Shown here: positions 1 to 7,997 of the stretch, one piece after another
Layout: the number at the start of each line of letters is the position of its first letter
Position numbering within the stretch: the stretch's first letter is position 1
Source of the DNA: Akkermansia sp.
GTDB lineage: Bacteria > Verrucomicrobiota > Verrucomicrobiia > Verrucomicrobiales > Akkermansiaceae
DNA length: 45,533 bases
NCBI GenBank assembly: GCA_017521405.1
Contig: JAFXCP010000010.1
Location: forward strand, 1 to 45,533
Direction: 5' to 3'
The notes under the pieces: generated by a model
The model's input: only the letters and a program-made list of their open reading frames with translations
The model's database searches: none
Told to the model about the DNA's origin: nothing
Translations under genes and position numbers: made by a program

Positions 1-113
1 TGCTGAGTCACCTACCTTTTGTTACCGGGCAGGTTCAGATTGAATATCGAAACGGAGTTCCATGGTCCGTTGTAATGGAAACCGATAACTACATACGTAT
101 CAGCCAGACGTAA
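1..113 (+). CDS. 3' end of an unrecognised CDS (partial)
   Basis: An open frame enters from the left edge (first full codon at base 3) and stops with TAA at 111-113, giving the last 36 residues of a protein. The residues (ending ETDNYIRISQT) match no family I know. It lies on the same strand as the following mobile-element genes and probably belongs to the same element. The 223 bases between it and the next gene contain no convincing gene; a short minus-strand frame there looks like chance. Confidence 0.4.
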   Translation, partial: LSHLPFVTGQVQIEYRNGVPWSVVMETDNYIRISQT

Positions 114-336
114 CTCGATTTCTTTGGCGCACATGCGCCACTTACAGCATCTTTTGTCTAACGAAGACTAACACAATTCGGCAGCCAAGCTGAGCACCTA
201 AAAGGGCAGGCCGCTGAGGATTGCAGTTCATCTGCGTCCTTGGCGGCTATTTTTGTGCCTACCCGTCTCAGCTGACTGCCGTCCTCATTTTTGACTTCGC
301 CCATGATGGAGCTTGAGCTGCCCCTCAATCTCCACC

Positions 337-909
337 ATGAAAACACACATACAACACATTGATATTGATGCCATTTATGGCATTCACCGCCACGCATTGG
401 AACAGTCAGCTCGTGCTGCTACTAAGGTATTCCTTGATGACGAGAACATCAAAGATAAATGGAATAGCGATGACTTCTACAACGACATGTTGATGGAAGG
501 CACTCACTATATTATCGACCGCGACCTGATTGGCATGGATGAGGAAGAGCTGAAAAAGCTCCTTTTCACTCACTTTATGTTCAGCCTCAAGTCGCACCGC
601 CGAAAAGAAGGGCATCGCGAACAGCTGATGCAGGAAGCTCTTAAACTCGTGGGCTGGTACAATGCTGCGGCGATTCAGGAAGTCTCAGGGGCTCGCTACG
701 AAGCGGCATTACACCTGCGCTCGGCTGTTGCAGCGCTGCTGGAAACAGCTCCTCCAGAACTCGGTCTTATCTGCAAGGCTTTTATGTTGCAGGAAAAGAA
801 AGCTGTATCAAAGACAGCCGTCTGCCGTGAGCTGGGTCTTACGCTTTATGAGTTGGAGAAAAAGATGAGTGAAATCGAAAAAATCCTGAAAAACATTTTG
901 GATTTTTGA
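337..909 (+). CDS. Unrecognised mobile-element protein, possible C-terminal HTH
   Basis: This encodes a 190-residue soluble protein without signal peptide or membrane segment. I chose the ATG at 337; the frame could extend to a TTG at 313, but ATG is preferred and the context (CCACC before ATG) resembles other starts here. The middle is helical and charged. The last 40 residues (VSKTAVCRELGLTLYELEKK) look like a short helix-turn-helix followed by an amphipathic helix, so DNA binding is possible. It lies 33 bases upstream of the helicase gene and is probably co-transcribed with it. I recognise no family, and the function is unknown. A role in regulating or loading the helicase-nuclease module would be inference from position only. 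Confidence 0.6.
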   Translation: MKTHIQHIDIDAIYGIHRHALEQSARAATKVFLDDENIKDKWNSDDFYNDMLMEGTHYIIDRDLIGMDEEELKKLLFTHFMFSLKSHRRKEGHREQLMQEALKLVGWYNAAAIQEVSGARYEAALHLRSAVAALLETAPPELGLICKAFMLQEKKAVSKTAVCRELGLTLYELEKKMSEIEKILKNILDF

Positions 910-942
910 TTCTCGCAGCTCTTGGTTGGTTGAACACCGACC

Positions 943-2280
943 ATGACATCATTACTTCCATTCCAGATAACTCACACCGATAGGCTGGAGACATCACTTC
1001 GCCTGTACCGGGTCGCCATTGATATGAGTGAGCCCGGTACAGGCAAAACATACTGTGGCTCAGCGCTTTGTGCTAGAATGAGCTGTCCGGTAGTTGTTGT
1101 AACAACGAAAGCTACCGTACCAAGCTGGCGCATGGTGTTGGAGAAGTTCGGAGTAAAACCCCTACTTGTCACCAACTACGAGCAACTTACCAGAGGTAAG
1201 CAAGCGGTCTGTCGGAAGCACGGTACTTATTTTGAGTGGCTTCTTCCGGCCGATGCGCTAATTGTATTCGATGAGTGCCAGAAATGCAAAGGGCTCAAGT
1301 CACTCAATTCCGGCTTGCTGATTGCAGCCCGACGACATCATTTCCGCATCCTGCTGTGCTCAGCTACAGCCGCCAGCAACCCTCTTGAGATGAAAGCTCT
1401 GGGCTTTGCTCTGGGGCTCCATGCTCTTTGCGACTTCTATACCTGGGCGCGTAGGCATGGCGTAGTGGATGGATTCTTTGGCTTGCAATTCAATGGGGAG
1501 CCGGATGCACTCAAGCGCATTCACGAATCGATTTTCCCTCACAAGGGGAGTCGGATGACCATTGCCAATATCCCCAGCTTCCCGGCCACCATGATTGAGG
1601 CTACTCCCATTGAAACAGGGAAAGCCAAATCCATCCAGCGAGTCTATGACAACCTCAAGCGTCAGATGAAAGAAGCTCAGCGTCATGATGACCGGGACAC
1701 ACTCCATTCGTTGGCTCACAATCTGAACGCCCGCAGCGTAACCGCCCTTACCATTCAACTTCGCGCCCGACAGGAGATTGAGCTGCTCAAGGCTGATGCT
1801 ATGGTGGCTATGGCAAAGGATGCCGTGGAGGAGGGCATGAGCGTGGTCTTGCTCGTGAACTTTGATGCAACCATTGAACATCTGGCGGCTGCACTTAACG
1901 CTCATGATTCCATTCTGCGCGGTGGCCAGAGCCCGACTGAACGTCAGCGGGTCATTGACCGTTTCCAAGCCAATGAATGCCCTGTGGTCATAGCCAACAT
2001 GCAAGCAGGAGGTGTGGGCGTTTCCTTACACGACCCGAAAGGAATACGCCCCAGGCTGTCGCTCATTTCGCCCAGCTTCTCCGCGCAGGATCTGCGTCAG
2101 GCACTCGGCAGGGTCCACCGCGCAGGTGGTGCTGCTTCGGTACAGAAAATCCTTTTTGCCGCTGATACCGTTGAAGAGTACACCGCCGATATCTGCGCCA
2201 CCAAACTTGCCAACATCGACCTGCTCAACGATGGCGACCTGACTTCCTCCATTTTCACCCCTAACAAGAAATCAAGATGA
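943..2280 (+). CDS. Compact SNF2-type (SF2) DNA helicase/translocase
   Basis: This is a 445-residue ATP-dependent DNA translocase of the SNF2 branch of superfamily 2, in the short form common in phages and integrative elements. Visible motifs are Walker A SEPGTGKT (residues 29-36), motif II DECQ (110-113), motif III SAT (140-142) and motif VI QALGRVHRAGG (from 386), preceded by a segment (NMQAGGVGVSL) typical of motif V. Both RecA-like lobes are present with no extra domain. Its stop overlaps the start of the nuclease gene by four bases (ATGA), which points to translational coupling and joint action on DNA. In phages such helicases sit in replication/recombination modules; here no DNA polymerase is visible, though it may lie to the left of the window. 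The ATP-dependent DNA activity is a family inference. Confidence 0.85.
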   Translation: MTSLLPFQITHTDRLETSLRLYRVAIDMSEPGTGKTYCGSALCARMSCPVVVVTTKATVPSWRMVLEKFGVKPLLVTNYEQLTRGKQAVCRKHGTYFEWLLPADALIVFDECQKCKGLKSLNSGLLIAARRHHFRILLCSATAASNPLEMKALGFALGLHALCDFYTWARRHGVVDGFFGLQFNGEPDALKRIHESIFPHKGSRMTIANIPSFPATMIEATPIETGKAKSIQRVYDNLKRQMKEAQRHDDRDTLHSLAHNLNARSVTALTIQLRARQEIELLKADAMVAMAKDAVEEGMSVVLLVNFDATIEHLAAALNAHDSILRGGQSPTERQRVIDRFQANECPVVIANMQAGGVGVSLHDPKGIRPRLSLISPSFSAQDLRQALGRVHRAGGAASVQKILFAADTVEEYTADICATKLANIDLLNDGDLTSSIFTPNKKSR

Positions 2281-3335
2281 AAACGAAACACGCTAAGCAT
2301 TCCCCCTCCAGCCTGGGCTACAAAGAAATATGCCCGGCATTCCGTGGCCGCTCCGGCACAAATCCCGCAGCCGAAGAAGGTACGCTCATGCACGAGGCTC
2401 TGGAAAAGGACGATTATTCCAAGCTCAACGAAGAACAGGCATTCCTGTGCGGACTTTGCCGCGACTATCGCGATGGCGAGCTGGCAAGGCTCTCCAATCC
2501 GACTCTGTACCGCGAGCTTAAACTCACCATTGCAGATGGACTAACCTTTGGCACGGCCGACTTTGTGGCCATTGCCGGAAAAAGCGGTCTGCTGATGGAC
2601 TGGAAGTTCGGTCGAGGTGCAGTTGACCATGCTGACTCCAATGCCCAGGGCTGCGCTTACGCACTTGGTGTATTTGAGATGTTCCCCGAGTTGGAAGAAC
2701 TGACCGTTCACTTCGTTCAGCCTCGCCGCCAGTTCATCAGCAAGCACACCTACACCCGCAAAGACACCGAGCGCATGCGACTGAGAATCCACACCATCAT
2801 TCGCCGTGCCAACGCTCGCAACCGCGAGGAGCATCCCGGCATCCATTGTTGCTACTGCTCCAAACAAGCCACCTGTGCCAAGCTCCGCAGCCTTGCGCTA
2901 CCGCTGGCCAGTCGCTACGCTGAGCTGAGTATCCCTGAGGAACTCCACCCCTCGCGCATCGTCTCGCCCGAACAGATGGCCCATTGCCTCGACTGCGCCA
3001 AGGTTCTGAAAGAATGGATTGAATCGGTCAGCTTCCATGCCATCGACATGGCAACGAACGGTGTGAATATCCCCGGCTACAAGTTGGTGAACCGAGCCGC
3101 GCGTAAGACCATTTCCGATGCCCTGGCTGCCTATGGGGCAGTTAAGGACAACGTGAGCTTTGAATCGTTCCTTGCCTGTTGCGGCAATGTGAAGATTGAG
3201 GCTCTTTGTGACCAGATTTCCGTTTCTGCTCCCCGTGGGCAGAAACAGAAAGCCAAGGATGCCCTCATCGCGAAACTCGTGGAGGATGGCATCATCACCC
3301 AGGGCGCTTCGAGCAAGTTCCTCAAGCGCATCTGA
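2277..3335 (+). CDS. PD-(D/E)XK nuclease with probable Fe-S cluster (DUF2800/Cas4-like)
   Basis: This is a 352-residue RecB/Cas4-type nuclease. Motifs in order are a conserved early Cys (C19, in EICPAF), His39-Glu40 in GTLMHEALE, Asp95 in TADF, and the D108-W109-K110 triplet that forms the PD-(D/E)XK core. A cysteine group follows (C191/C192, C194, C200). With C19 these four-cysteine ligands match the iron-sulfur arrangement of Cas4 and AddB nucleases. Length and order fit the phage DUF2800 family. The C-terminal third (after about residue 230) is helical and less conserved. It is coupled to the SNF2 helicase by a four-base overlap, so a helicase-nuclease pair processing DNA ends is the likely role. 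No Cas1 or Cas2 and no CRISPR array are in the window, so this is not a CRISPR adaptation gene. Confidence 0.8.
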   Translation: MKTKHAKHSPSSLGYKEICPAFRGRSGTNPAAEEGTLMHEALEKDDYSKLNEEQAFLCGLCRDYRDGELARLSNPTLYRELKLTIADGLTFGTADFVAIAGKSGLLMDWKFGRGAVDHADSNAQGCAYALGVFEMFPELEELTVHFVQPRRQFISKHTYTRKDTERMRLRIHTIIRRANARNREEHPGIHCCYCSKQATCAKLRSLALPLASRYAELSIPEELHPSRIVSPEQMAHCLDCAKVLKEWIESVSFHAIDMATNGVNIPGYKLVNRAARKTISDALAAYGAVKDNVSFESFLACCGNVKIEALCDQISVSAPRGQKQKAKDALIAKLVEDGIITQGASSKFLKRI

Positions 3336-3375
3336 TTCAACGACAAAGAACTAAAACAACATAAAACCAATAAAA

Positions 3376-4080
3376 ATGGGAAAAATCAAAGCATACGAGA
3401 TAAGTGCCGAGGCAACTCCGGCAACCGCTCCGACCGCAACCACTACCGCCATTTCTCCGGCTGCTCCGCTCATGGGCTCCGTGGTCGGCGATATTGATGC
3501 GTCAGACATCACCATCCCCCGCCTCAACCTCGTGCAGGGCGTAGGGAATCTGGCAGAGCTGTTCACGCCCGGTCAGATTGTACTGAATCAGGAAACCGTG
3601 CTGAGCAACGGCTCCACCCCGGTCGAAATCACCGTCCTTTCTGCCCGCAAGCAGTTTATCGAGAATCTTGGATTCGATGAAGATGCTCGCCCCAAGGTGT
3701 TTGATACTCTGGACGAGGTGCATGCTGCTGGTGGCACGATTAACTGGATAGGCGATACTCGCCCTACCTACGTTCCGGTGCTGCATGCCAACATCATCGT
3801 AAAGGCTCCGGCTGGTGTAGAGGGGGCTTTCCCTCTCTCCTACAATGGTGAGGACTACGCCCTTGCGGTCTGGAGTCTGCGTGGTGTGGCTTATGGCAAA
3901 GCTGGCAAGAACATTCTTACCGCAGCCAAGTTTGGTCTGCGTGATGGCTTGTTCAACGGCAAGTGGATGCTGACCACCAAGCGTGAGAAGATTAACCGCA
4001 ACAGCGTCTTTGTGCCTGTACTGCGGAACATCGGACGTCACGATGCGGACTTTGTGAAGTTCGTGACCTCCATCGGTTAA
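3376..4080 (+). CDS. Putative phage-type ssDNA-binding/recombination protein
   Basis: This is a 234-residue soluble protein. The N-terminus is a low-complexity Ala/Thr/Pro stretch (residues 10-35), followed by a strand-rich core starting at ITIPRLNLVQG. Phage proteins that follow Cas4-like nucleases often begin with a similar 'IPRLxLVQ' segment and a statement-like GQIVLNQ motif, and several of these are suspected single-stranded DNA binders. I cannot assign a named family. It lies 40 bases after the nuclease gene on the same strand, so the order helicase, nuclease, SSB-like protein suggests a DNA-processing unit. The SSB role is inference from position and fold impression, not from a diagnostic motif. 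Confidence 0.45.
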   Translation: MGKIKAYEISAEATPATAPTATTTAISPAAPLMGSVVGDIDASDITIPRLNLVQGVGNLAELFTPGQIVLNQETVLSNGSTPVEITVLSARKQFIENLGFDEDARPKVFDTLDEVHAAGGTINWIGDTRPTYVPVLHANIIVKAPAGVEGAFPLSYNGEDYALAVWSLRGVAYGKAGKNILTAAKFGLRDGLFNGKWMLTTKREKINRNSVFVPVLRNIGRHDADFVKFVTSIG

Positions 4081-4146
4081 TTGCGGTATAAACCCGAGCC
4101 GGGGGTGAGTACGCATCATCCCCGGCTCTCTCCTCATTTTTCAAAG

Positions 4147-4296
4147 ATGAAGAAGAAAATTGACATGGCGCCAGTCGGACGCTCCAAACAATATGAGGTC
4201 TTGGCGAAAGCGCTTGCCCCCATCCTCAGGCGCATGTTGGCAAACCCGAATATCGTGTTTGTTCGGCCAAGTGCCGTGAGAGCTGTAAAGCGTTAA
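4147..4296 (+). CDS. Small basic protein, copy A of a tandem pair
   Basis: A 49-residue basic protein starts at ATG 4147. Its core (YEVLAKALAPILRRMLANP) closely matches the 58-residue product encoded at 4392-4568: over about 35 aligned residues some 18 are identical, including the API, RML, NP and VF pairs. Matching protein sequence in two neighbouring short frames is strong evidence that both are real genes. An amphipathic helix followed by a short strand is likely. I do not recognise the family. It follows the SSB-like gene by 66 bases and ends before a promoter for copy B. Confidence 0.65.
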   Translation: MKKKIDMAPVGRSKQYEVLAKALAPILRRMLANPNIVFVRPSAVRAVKR

Positions 4297-4324
4297 TTTT
4301 TATGCAGTTAAATTAAAAATATTC

Positions 4325-4353
4325 TGGACTCGTTTTCTTAATTGTGCTACATT
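4325..4353 (+). promoter_or_regulatory. Probable promoter for copy B and the DUF2924-recombinase genes
   Basis: TGGACT and TACATT are separated by 17 bases in an AT-rich gap. The start site would be near 4360, about 30 bases before ATG 4392. The leader carries the direct repeat ACTTAACACTTAACCCTTAA, which could be a binding site. Confidence 0.5.
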
Positions 4354-4391
4354 ATAGGGTAAACTTAACACTTAACCCTTAATAGGTAACA

Positions 4392-4568
4392 ATGGTTAGA
4401 GTACGCAGAAAACGCATCCCGATAAAACCCGACAAGCGGTCACAGACATACGACAAGCTGGCCAGACGCATTGCTCCGATTATCAAACGCATGCTAGACA
4501 ATCCGAGGTTTGTATTCACTCGTTCGCTATGCCTCCGGGCTCAGGATAAGCAAGGTAACAATTTTTAA
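4392..4568 (+). CDS. Small basic protein, copy B of a tandem pair
   Basis: A 58-residue, strongly basic protein. The first 18 residues are Arg/Lys-rich; the core YDKLARRIAPIIKRMLDNP aligns with copy A at 4147-4296, followed by FVFTR where copy A has IVFVR. It differs from copy A at both ends, so the duplication is old or the termini evolve fast. It has its own likely promoter at 4325-4353 and is followed after 11 bases by the DUF2924 gene, so it is probably the first gene of the recombinase operon. Nucleic-acid binding would fit the charge but is inference. Confidence 0.65.
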   Translation: MVRVRRKRIPIKPDKRSQTYDKLARRIAPIIKRMLDNPRFVFTRSLCLRAQDKQGNNF

Positions 4569-4579
4569 CAGTCACTAAT

Positions 4580-5125
4580 ATGAAGAAAAACGAAACAACA
4601 AAACCCAGCTTGACGTTCACGCCGGAGGAAGCAGAAGCGCGAATCGCTGCATTACAGGAGAAATCCGTGAAAGAACTCAGAAGAGAGTGGATTCTCCTCT
4701 TTGGCAATATGCCATACGCTACTCGGAATCGGCAATTCCTGATTAAACGCCTTACTTGGCGTATCAATACCATCATCAACGGAGGTATATCAGAACGAGC
4801 CATGAGAAGAGCCAGAGACATTGCCGACGAGACTCTTATCCGACTTCGACCCAAGAAGTTCAATGTAAAGCCGATGGAAATTATTGACACTTCATTCCCC
4901 GAGGAGAACACCGCTAATAGTCCCGCATGCAATCTTCCGGTAGGCACGGTAATCCGGCGGAACTTTAAAGGTAAAGTCCACGAGGTGACAGTAATCGGTA
5001 AGAACATGTTTGCCTATGAGGGCGTGAAATACGACAACCTGACTTCCATCGCATGGAAGATTTGCGGCTACCGCAAGAGTGGAAACTATTTCTTTAATCT
5101 ACCAACAACACCAAGACATGACTGA
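4580..5125 (+). CDS. DUF2924 domain protein with RAMA-like C-terminal module
   Basis: This 181-residue protein matches the layout of DUF2924. A helical N-terminal half carries the family signature (ELRREWILLFG around residues 32-42, then a basic segment RNRQFLIKRLTWRI). A strand-rich C-terminal module follows (residues 118-178) with PVGT, FKGKVHEVTV, FAYEGVKYDNLTSIAWK and a final YFFNLP. That module resembles the RAMA-type fold seen in DNA-modification-linked proteins. The same module ends the convergent gene at 6901-7929. The stop overlaps the recombinase start by eight bases, so the two are translationally coupled. From what I recall, DUF2924 genes often sit beside serine recombinases in prophage-like elements; a partner or directionality role is inference. 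Confidence 0.8.
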   Translation: MKKNETTKPSLTFTPEEAEARIAALQEKSVKELRREWILLFGNMPYATRNRQFLIKRLTWRINTIINGGISERAMRRARDIADETLIRLRPKKFNVKPMEIIDTSFPEENTANSPACNLPVGTVIRRNFKGKVHEVTVIGKNMFAYEGVKYDNLTSIAWKICGYRKSGNYFFNLPTTPRHD

Positions 5126-6395
5126 AACAACTAAAACAATACGTTGCGCTATCTACACCCGCAAATCGATTGCAAAGGGGCTTGACCAAGAATATAACTC
5201 GCTTGATGCTCAGCTAGATATGTGTCTGGAGTGCATCAAGCGTCACGAGAATGACGGATGGGTATTCGTAGGCTCATTTGTGGATGCTGCCGTAAGTGGA
5301 ACAACAGTAGACCGAGCCCAGCTCAACATGCTTCGCCAGCAGGTGAGAGCCGGAGCCATTGATTGCGTGGTGGTATACAAGCTGGACCGTCTTAGCCGAG
5401 ATCTGGGCGATTTTACCACGCTCATGAAGGAGTTTAATGAGCACAACGTGGCATTCATAAGCGCAACCCAGTCAATCGAAACACATACGCCCGAGGGTAA
5501 GCTTTCCATGAACATGATGGCCGTGGTTGCAGACTACGAAGCTGCCATTATCCGGGCACGTCTCAAAGATAAAATCAATGCAGCTAAATCACAGGGCAGA
5601 TGGGTCGGTGGTAAAGCGCCCTTTGGCTATGTCTGGCAGGATAAGAAACTGGTGATTGAGCCCAAAGCCGCAGCTACGGTGCGCTACATCTTTGAGATGT
5701 ATATGCAGGACATCGGGCCAGTTCGCATAGCTCGCAAACTAAATGACGAAAAACGCCCCTACATCAAGAATGCGAAAACAGGGGAGGATGTGCCGTGGAA
5801 TAGCCAGACGGTGAAGCGCATCGTCTCGCATTTCGTATACGCCGGATACATTAAAACAGAGAATGGCCTGATACCGGGGATTCACGAGGCAATTATTGAC
5901 CAGAACGCCTTTGAACAAGTCAATCAACGCAATGAAGAAGCACGCCAGCTCCGCAACGGTAAAAGCAGACAGGAGAAGAAAGTTCATTATGCCCTGAAGG
6001 GGATTCTCAAATGCGGGAAGTGTGGCCGCGAGTATGTAGGAACATACACCGTGAAAAACGGACTGCTGCGCCGATACTACAGTTGCGTGGCCAATAAACG
6101 CACCTATCTGAACGGATGTCCGAGTCCGCATTTCGGAGCAAATCAGATTGAGGATTTGCTCAAACAGTATATCGTCAACTTCCGGGACAATCCTCAGCTA
6201 CTCGCTTCACTCGTACGAGAAATGCCGGAGCATGATGCCGGGATTCTCGCAGATGCCCTGTATAGCATCAACACGGCCTTGGCAGACTCAACCCCGGAAG
6301 AGCTCGGGCGGGTATTTCAGGCTATGTTCGAAAGCATAGTAGTGAATGACAACGGAGAGCAGCTCGATGTAACGCTCAAGAAAGGACTCGAATAA
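5118..6395 (+). CDS. Large serine recombinase (site-specific integrase/excisionase)
   Basis: A 425-residue recombinase starting at ATG 5118, overlapping the DUF2924 gene by eight bases; the frame is open upstream but those residues overlap DUF2924 fully. The resolvase domain begins with AIYTRKS, placing the catalytic Ser at residue 17, and carries the DRLSRD motif near residue 95. The Recombinase domain follows (GKAPFGY, around residue 165-270), then a zinc ribbon with CGKCGREY and a later YSC and GC pair. This is the large-serine-recombinase layout used by phages, ICEs and some transposons for integration and excision. The C-terminal coiled-coil region is short, which fits a compact enzyme. 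It most likely moves the element that fills the left part of the window. Confidence 0.93.
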   Translation: MTETTKTIRCAIYTRKSIAKGLDQEYNSLDAQLDMCLECIKRHENDGWVFVGSFVDAAVSGTTVDRAQLNMLRQQVRAGAIDCVVVYKLDRLSRDLGDFTTLMKEFNEHNVAFISATQSIETHTPEGKLSMNMMAVVADYEAAIIRARLKDKINAAKSQGRWVGGKAPFGYVWQDKKLVIEPKAAATVRYIFEMYMQDIGPVRIARKLNDEKRPYIKNAKTGEDVPWNSQTVKRIVSHFVYAGYIKTENGLIPGIHEAIIDQNAFEQVNQRNEEARQLRNGKSRQEKKVHYALKGILKCGKCGREYVGTYTVKNGLLRRYYSCVANKRTYLNGCPSPHFGANQIEDLLKQYIVNFRDNPQLLASLVREMPEHDAGILADALYSINTALADSTPEELGRVFQAMFESIVVNDNGEQLDVTLKKGLE

Positions 6396-6399
6396 CACA

Positions 6400-6840
6400 A
6401 TGAAGAAATCAAAAGCTCACTTTTCGATAAAGCTCAATCCAGAGGGGAAAGCCAAGAAGCAGATTGACCCACCATCGGAAATATTGTTGCCGGATCCTGC
6501 CGACAATGAATTACCGGGGACTGTGGCGTATAATGCGCATTGTGATTTTTCCATCCCCATTTTATTTGAGCGTAATGACGAGAATGTTCGCATCGTGAGG
6601 ATGCGGACAAAGTTGGACGACATCGTGGCTCAACGTAAACAGATGGGAGTGCCGACAAACAGGGCAATCAAGATGGCAAATGCGTTGATTCTTGAAGAAT
6701 ATCTCACCAGCGGGCAATATGGCTCAACAAGTCAATTCGCAAAGCAAATAGGGGTCTCGCATACCCACATGAACAGGTTGCTCAATATGCTCAATCTGCC
6801 ACCCGATGAGATTGAGCGGATTCTCTTTGAAACTCATTAG
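6400..6840 (+). CDS. HTH protein downstream of the recombinase (KorB/ParB-like HTH)
   Basis: A 146-residue protein that starts four bases after the recombinase stop. The N-terminal half is basic and probably disordered; the C-terminal half holds a clear helix-turn-helix (TSQFAKQIGVSHTHMNRLLN), followed by a helix LPPDEIERIL. This resembles the HTH of KorB/ParB-type DNA-binding proteins without the ParB nuclease-like domain. Its tight linkage to the recombinase suggests a regulator or accessory factor for recombination. The terminator at 6863-6898 closes the operon. Confidence 0.7.
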   Translation: MKKSKAHFSIKLNPEGKAKKQIDPPSEILLPDPADNELPGTVAYNAHCDFSIPILFERNDENVRIVRMRTKLDDIVAQRKQMGVPTNRAIKMANALILEEYLTSGQYGSTSQFAKQIGVSHTHMNRLLNMLNLPPDEIERILFETH

Positions 6841-6862
6841 CGGGCAAATATCCCGCAGCAAG

Positions 6863-6898
6863 GAGAAGCCCCGGCATCTTCGCTGGGGTTCTCGTTTT
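6863..6898 (+). terminator. Rho-independent terminator of the recombinase operon
   Basis: GAGAAGCCCC pairs with GGGGTTCTC, with GC and TTC in the loop region, followed by CGTTTT. It sits between two convergent genes and may serve both. Confidence 0.7.
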
Positions 6899-6900
6899 GG

Positions 6901-7929
6901 TTAAGCCTTTTTGCGAGGCTTGCTGGGTAGCCCGAAGAATGTGTTACCGCCTATCTGGTAGCCAGCGGCTTTCCAGCTGATGTGGGTCAGGGTCGGGTAC
7001 ACGGTGCCTTGCCATTCGTATCCATCGGCTTGTACGTTCACCTCAATCAGTATGCCTTTGTAGATTCTCAGGAGCTGGTCGCCGGGTTCCAGTTGGATGT
7101 TCTTGTTATCGGCGTTTATGGCCATCGGGGCTTGTCCGGCCTTTTTCACGTTGTATGTGGCGAGCTTGATTTCTACTATATCCGTTGTTTTCGCCTCAGC
7201 GGGCTGAGCGTCCGATTCCTGTGCCGGGGCTTCGGTGGGCGGCTCCACGTCCGTCACGGGCTCGTTCAATGTGCTCTCACCGTTCAGTACGTCCAGAGCC
7301 TCGTCTGTGTCCTGAACTTCCATGAAACGCTCCTGTTCGCGGGCTTCCTCAATCTCCTGCCAGAGGGCGGCTTCTACTTCTTCATTGATTTCTGCTGCCA
7401 CCATCTCTTCCGACTGGGGAGTTTCCTCAATCGCTTCGGATTGTTGTTCCTCCGGCTCAACCTGCTTAACTTTCTTATTCTGTTTTTTGGACTTGCGCTT
7501 TGCTTTGGAACGCTTGTCCTTTTTGCCGAAATACTTATTGTAGGTATTCTGTGAATCCTCGTCCTCAATGGTGAATACGCCCTCGGCCACCAGCTCAGGC
7601 AGCGGCTGGTTGTAGATTTCATGAGCTATCCATTTACCCTTTAAGTTGTAGCAGACGCTTACGCCCAGCGGGTCGAACTTAATGCGGATTGTCTTGCCCT
7701 CGCCATTGACGGCCTTGAGGATGCTAGTGTCGTTTGCTGAGGTATCGTTGGATTTGGTCTTAGCCATAGTCTTGTTGTGTGTTGTAGGGGTGTTAATGAT
7801 ATTGTTGATGTAGTTGAGAACCGCCTGTGCGCCTTTTCTGTAAACAGTCACGCTCAGTAGCTCCCCCTCGTTCCAAATCGCCCAGTAGCGGGTCTTCTGG
7901 TAGCGGGTTATCCGGAGTCTTGTTTGCAT
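6901..7929 (-). CDS. Mobile-element protein with RAMA-like C-terminus and acidic linker
   Basis: This is a 342-residue protein on the minus strand, convergent with the recombinase operon. Residues 1-45 form a small domain (RYWAIWNEGELLSVTVYRKG). A segment at 55-115 follows, then a long Lys-rich stretch (about 130-150) and an acidic Glu-rich linker (about 150-260), which should be disordered. Residues 280-342 align with the C-terminal module of the DUF2924 protein at 4580: about 25 of 63 positions are identical, including the PG, YKG, WK, AGY/CGY, GN and FFGLP/FFNLP positions. A second in-frame ATG at 7767 has an A/C-rich upstream context like other starts here, so a shorter product lacking the first 54 residues is possible. 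No enzymatic motif is visible. Confidence 0.7.
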   Translation of the reverse strand: MQTRLRITRYQKTRYWAIWNEGELLSVTVYRKGAQAVLNYINNIINTPTTHNKTMAKTKSNDTSANDTSILKAVNGEGKTIRIKFDPLGVSVCYNLKGKWIAHEIYNQPLPELVAEGVFTIEDEDSQNTYNKYFGKKDKRSKAKRKSKKQNKKVKQVEPEEQQSEAIEETPQSEEMVAAEINEEVEAALWQEIEEAREQERFMEVQDTDEALDVLNGESTLNEPVTDVEPPTEAPAQESDAQPAEAKTTDIVEIKLATYNVKKAGQAPMAINADNKNIQLEPGDQLLRIYKGILIEVNVQADGYEWQGTVYPTLTHISWKAAGYQIGGNTFFGLPSKPRKKA

Positions 7930-7969
7930 GGTTTAATTGTTTGGCTATTAAGGCTTTATCTCGTTGTAG

Positions 7970-7997
7970 AGTATAGCAAACTCACGATAAATGTCCA
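7970..7997 (-). promoter_or_regulatory. Promoter for the minus-strand RAMA-like gene
   Basis: On the minus strand, TGGACA and TATACT are separated by 16 bases. The -10 box lies 40 bases before ATG 7929, giving a leader of about 33 bases. The -35 box resembles that of the promoter at 4325. Confidence 0.6.

Noticed and set aside
158-397. Minus-strand frame of 79 codons near the left edge
   Set aside because: Overlaps the start of the plus-strand gene and has no features of a real protein.
2277-3335. Cas4 and hence part of a CRISPR-Cas locus
   Set aside because: No Cas1, Cas2, effector or repeat array is present; the helicase and SSB-like neighbours indicate a phage-type module.
6982-7554. Plus-strand frame of 190 codons opposite the RAMA-like gene
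   Set aside because: Leu/Phe-rich translation of the complement of a Lys/Glu-rich region; the minus-strand protein shares a module with the DUF2924 protein and is the real gene.
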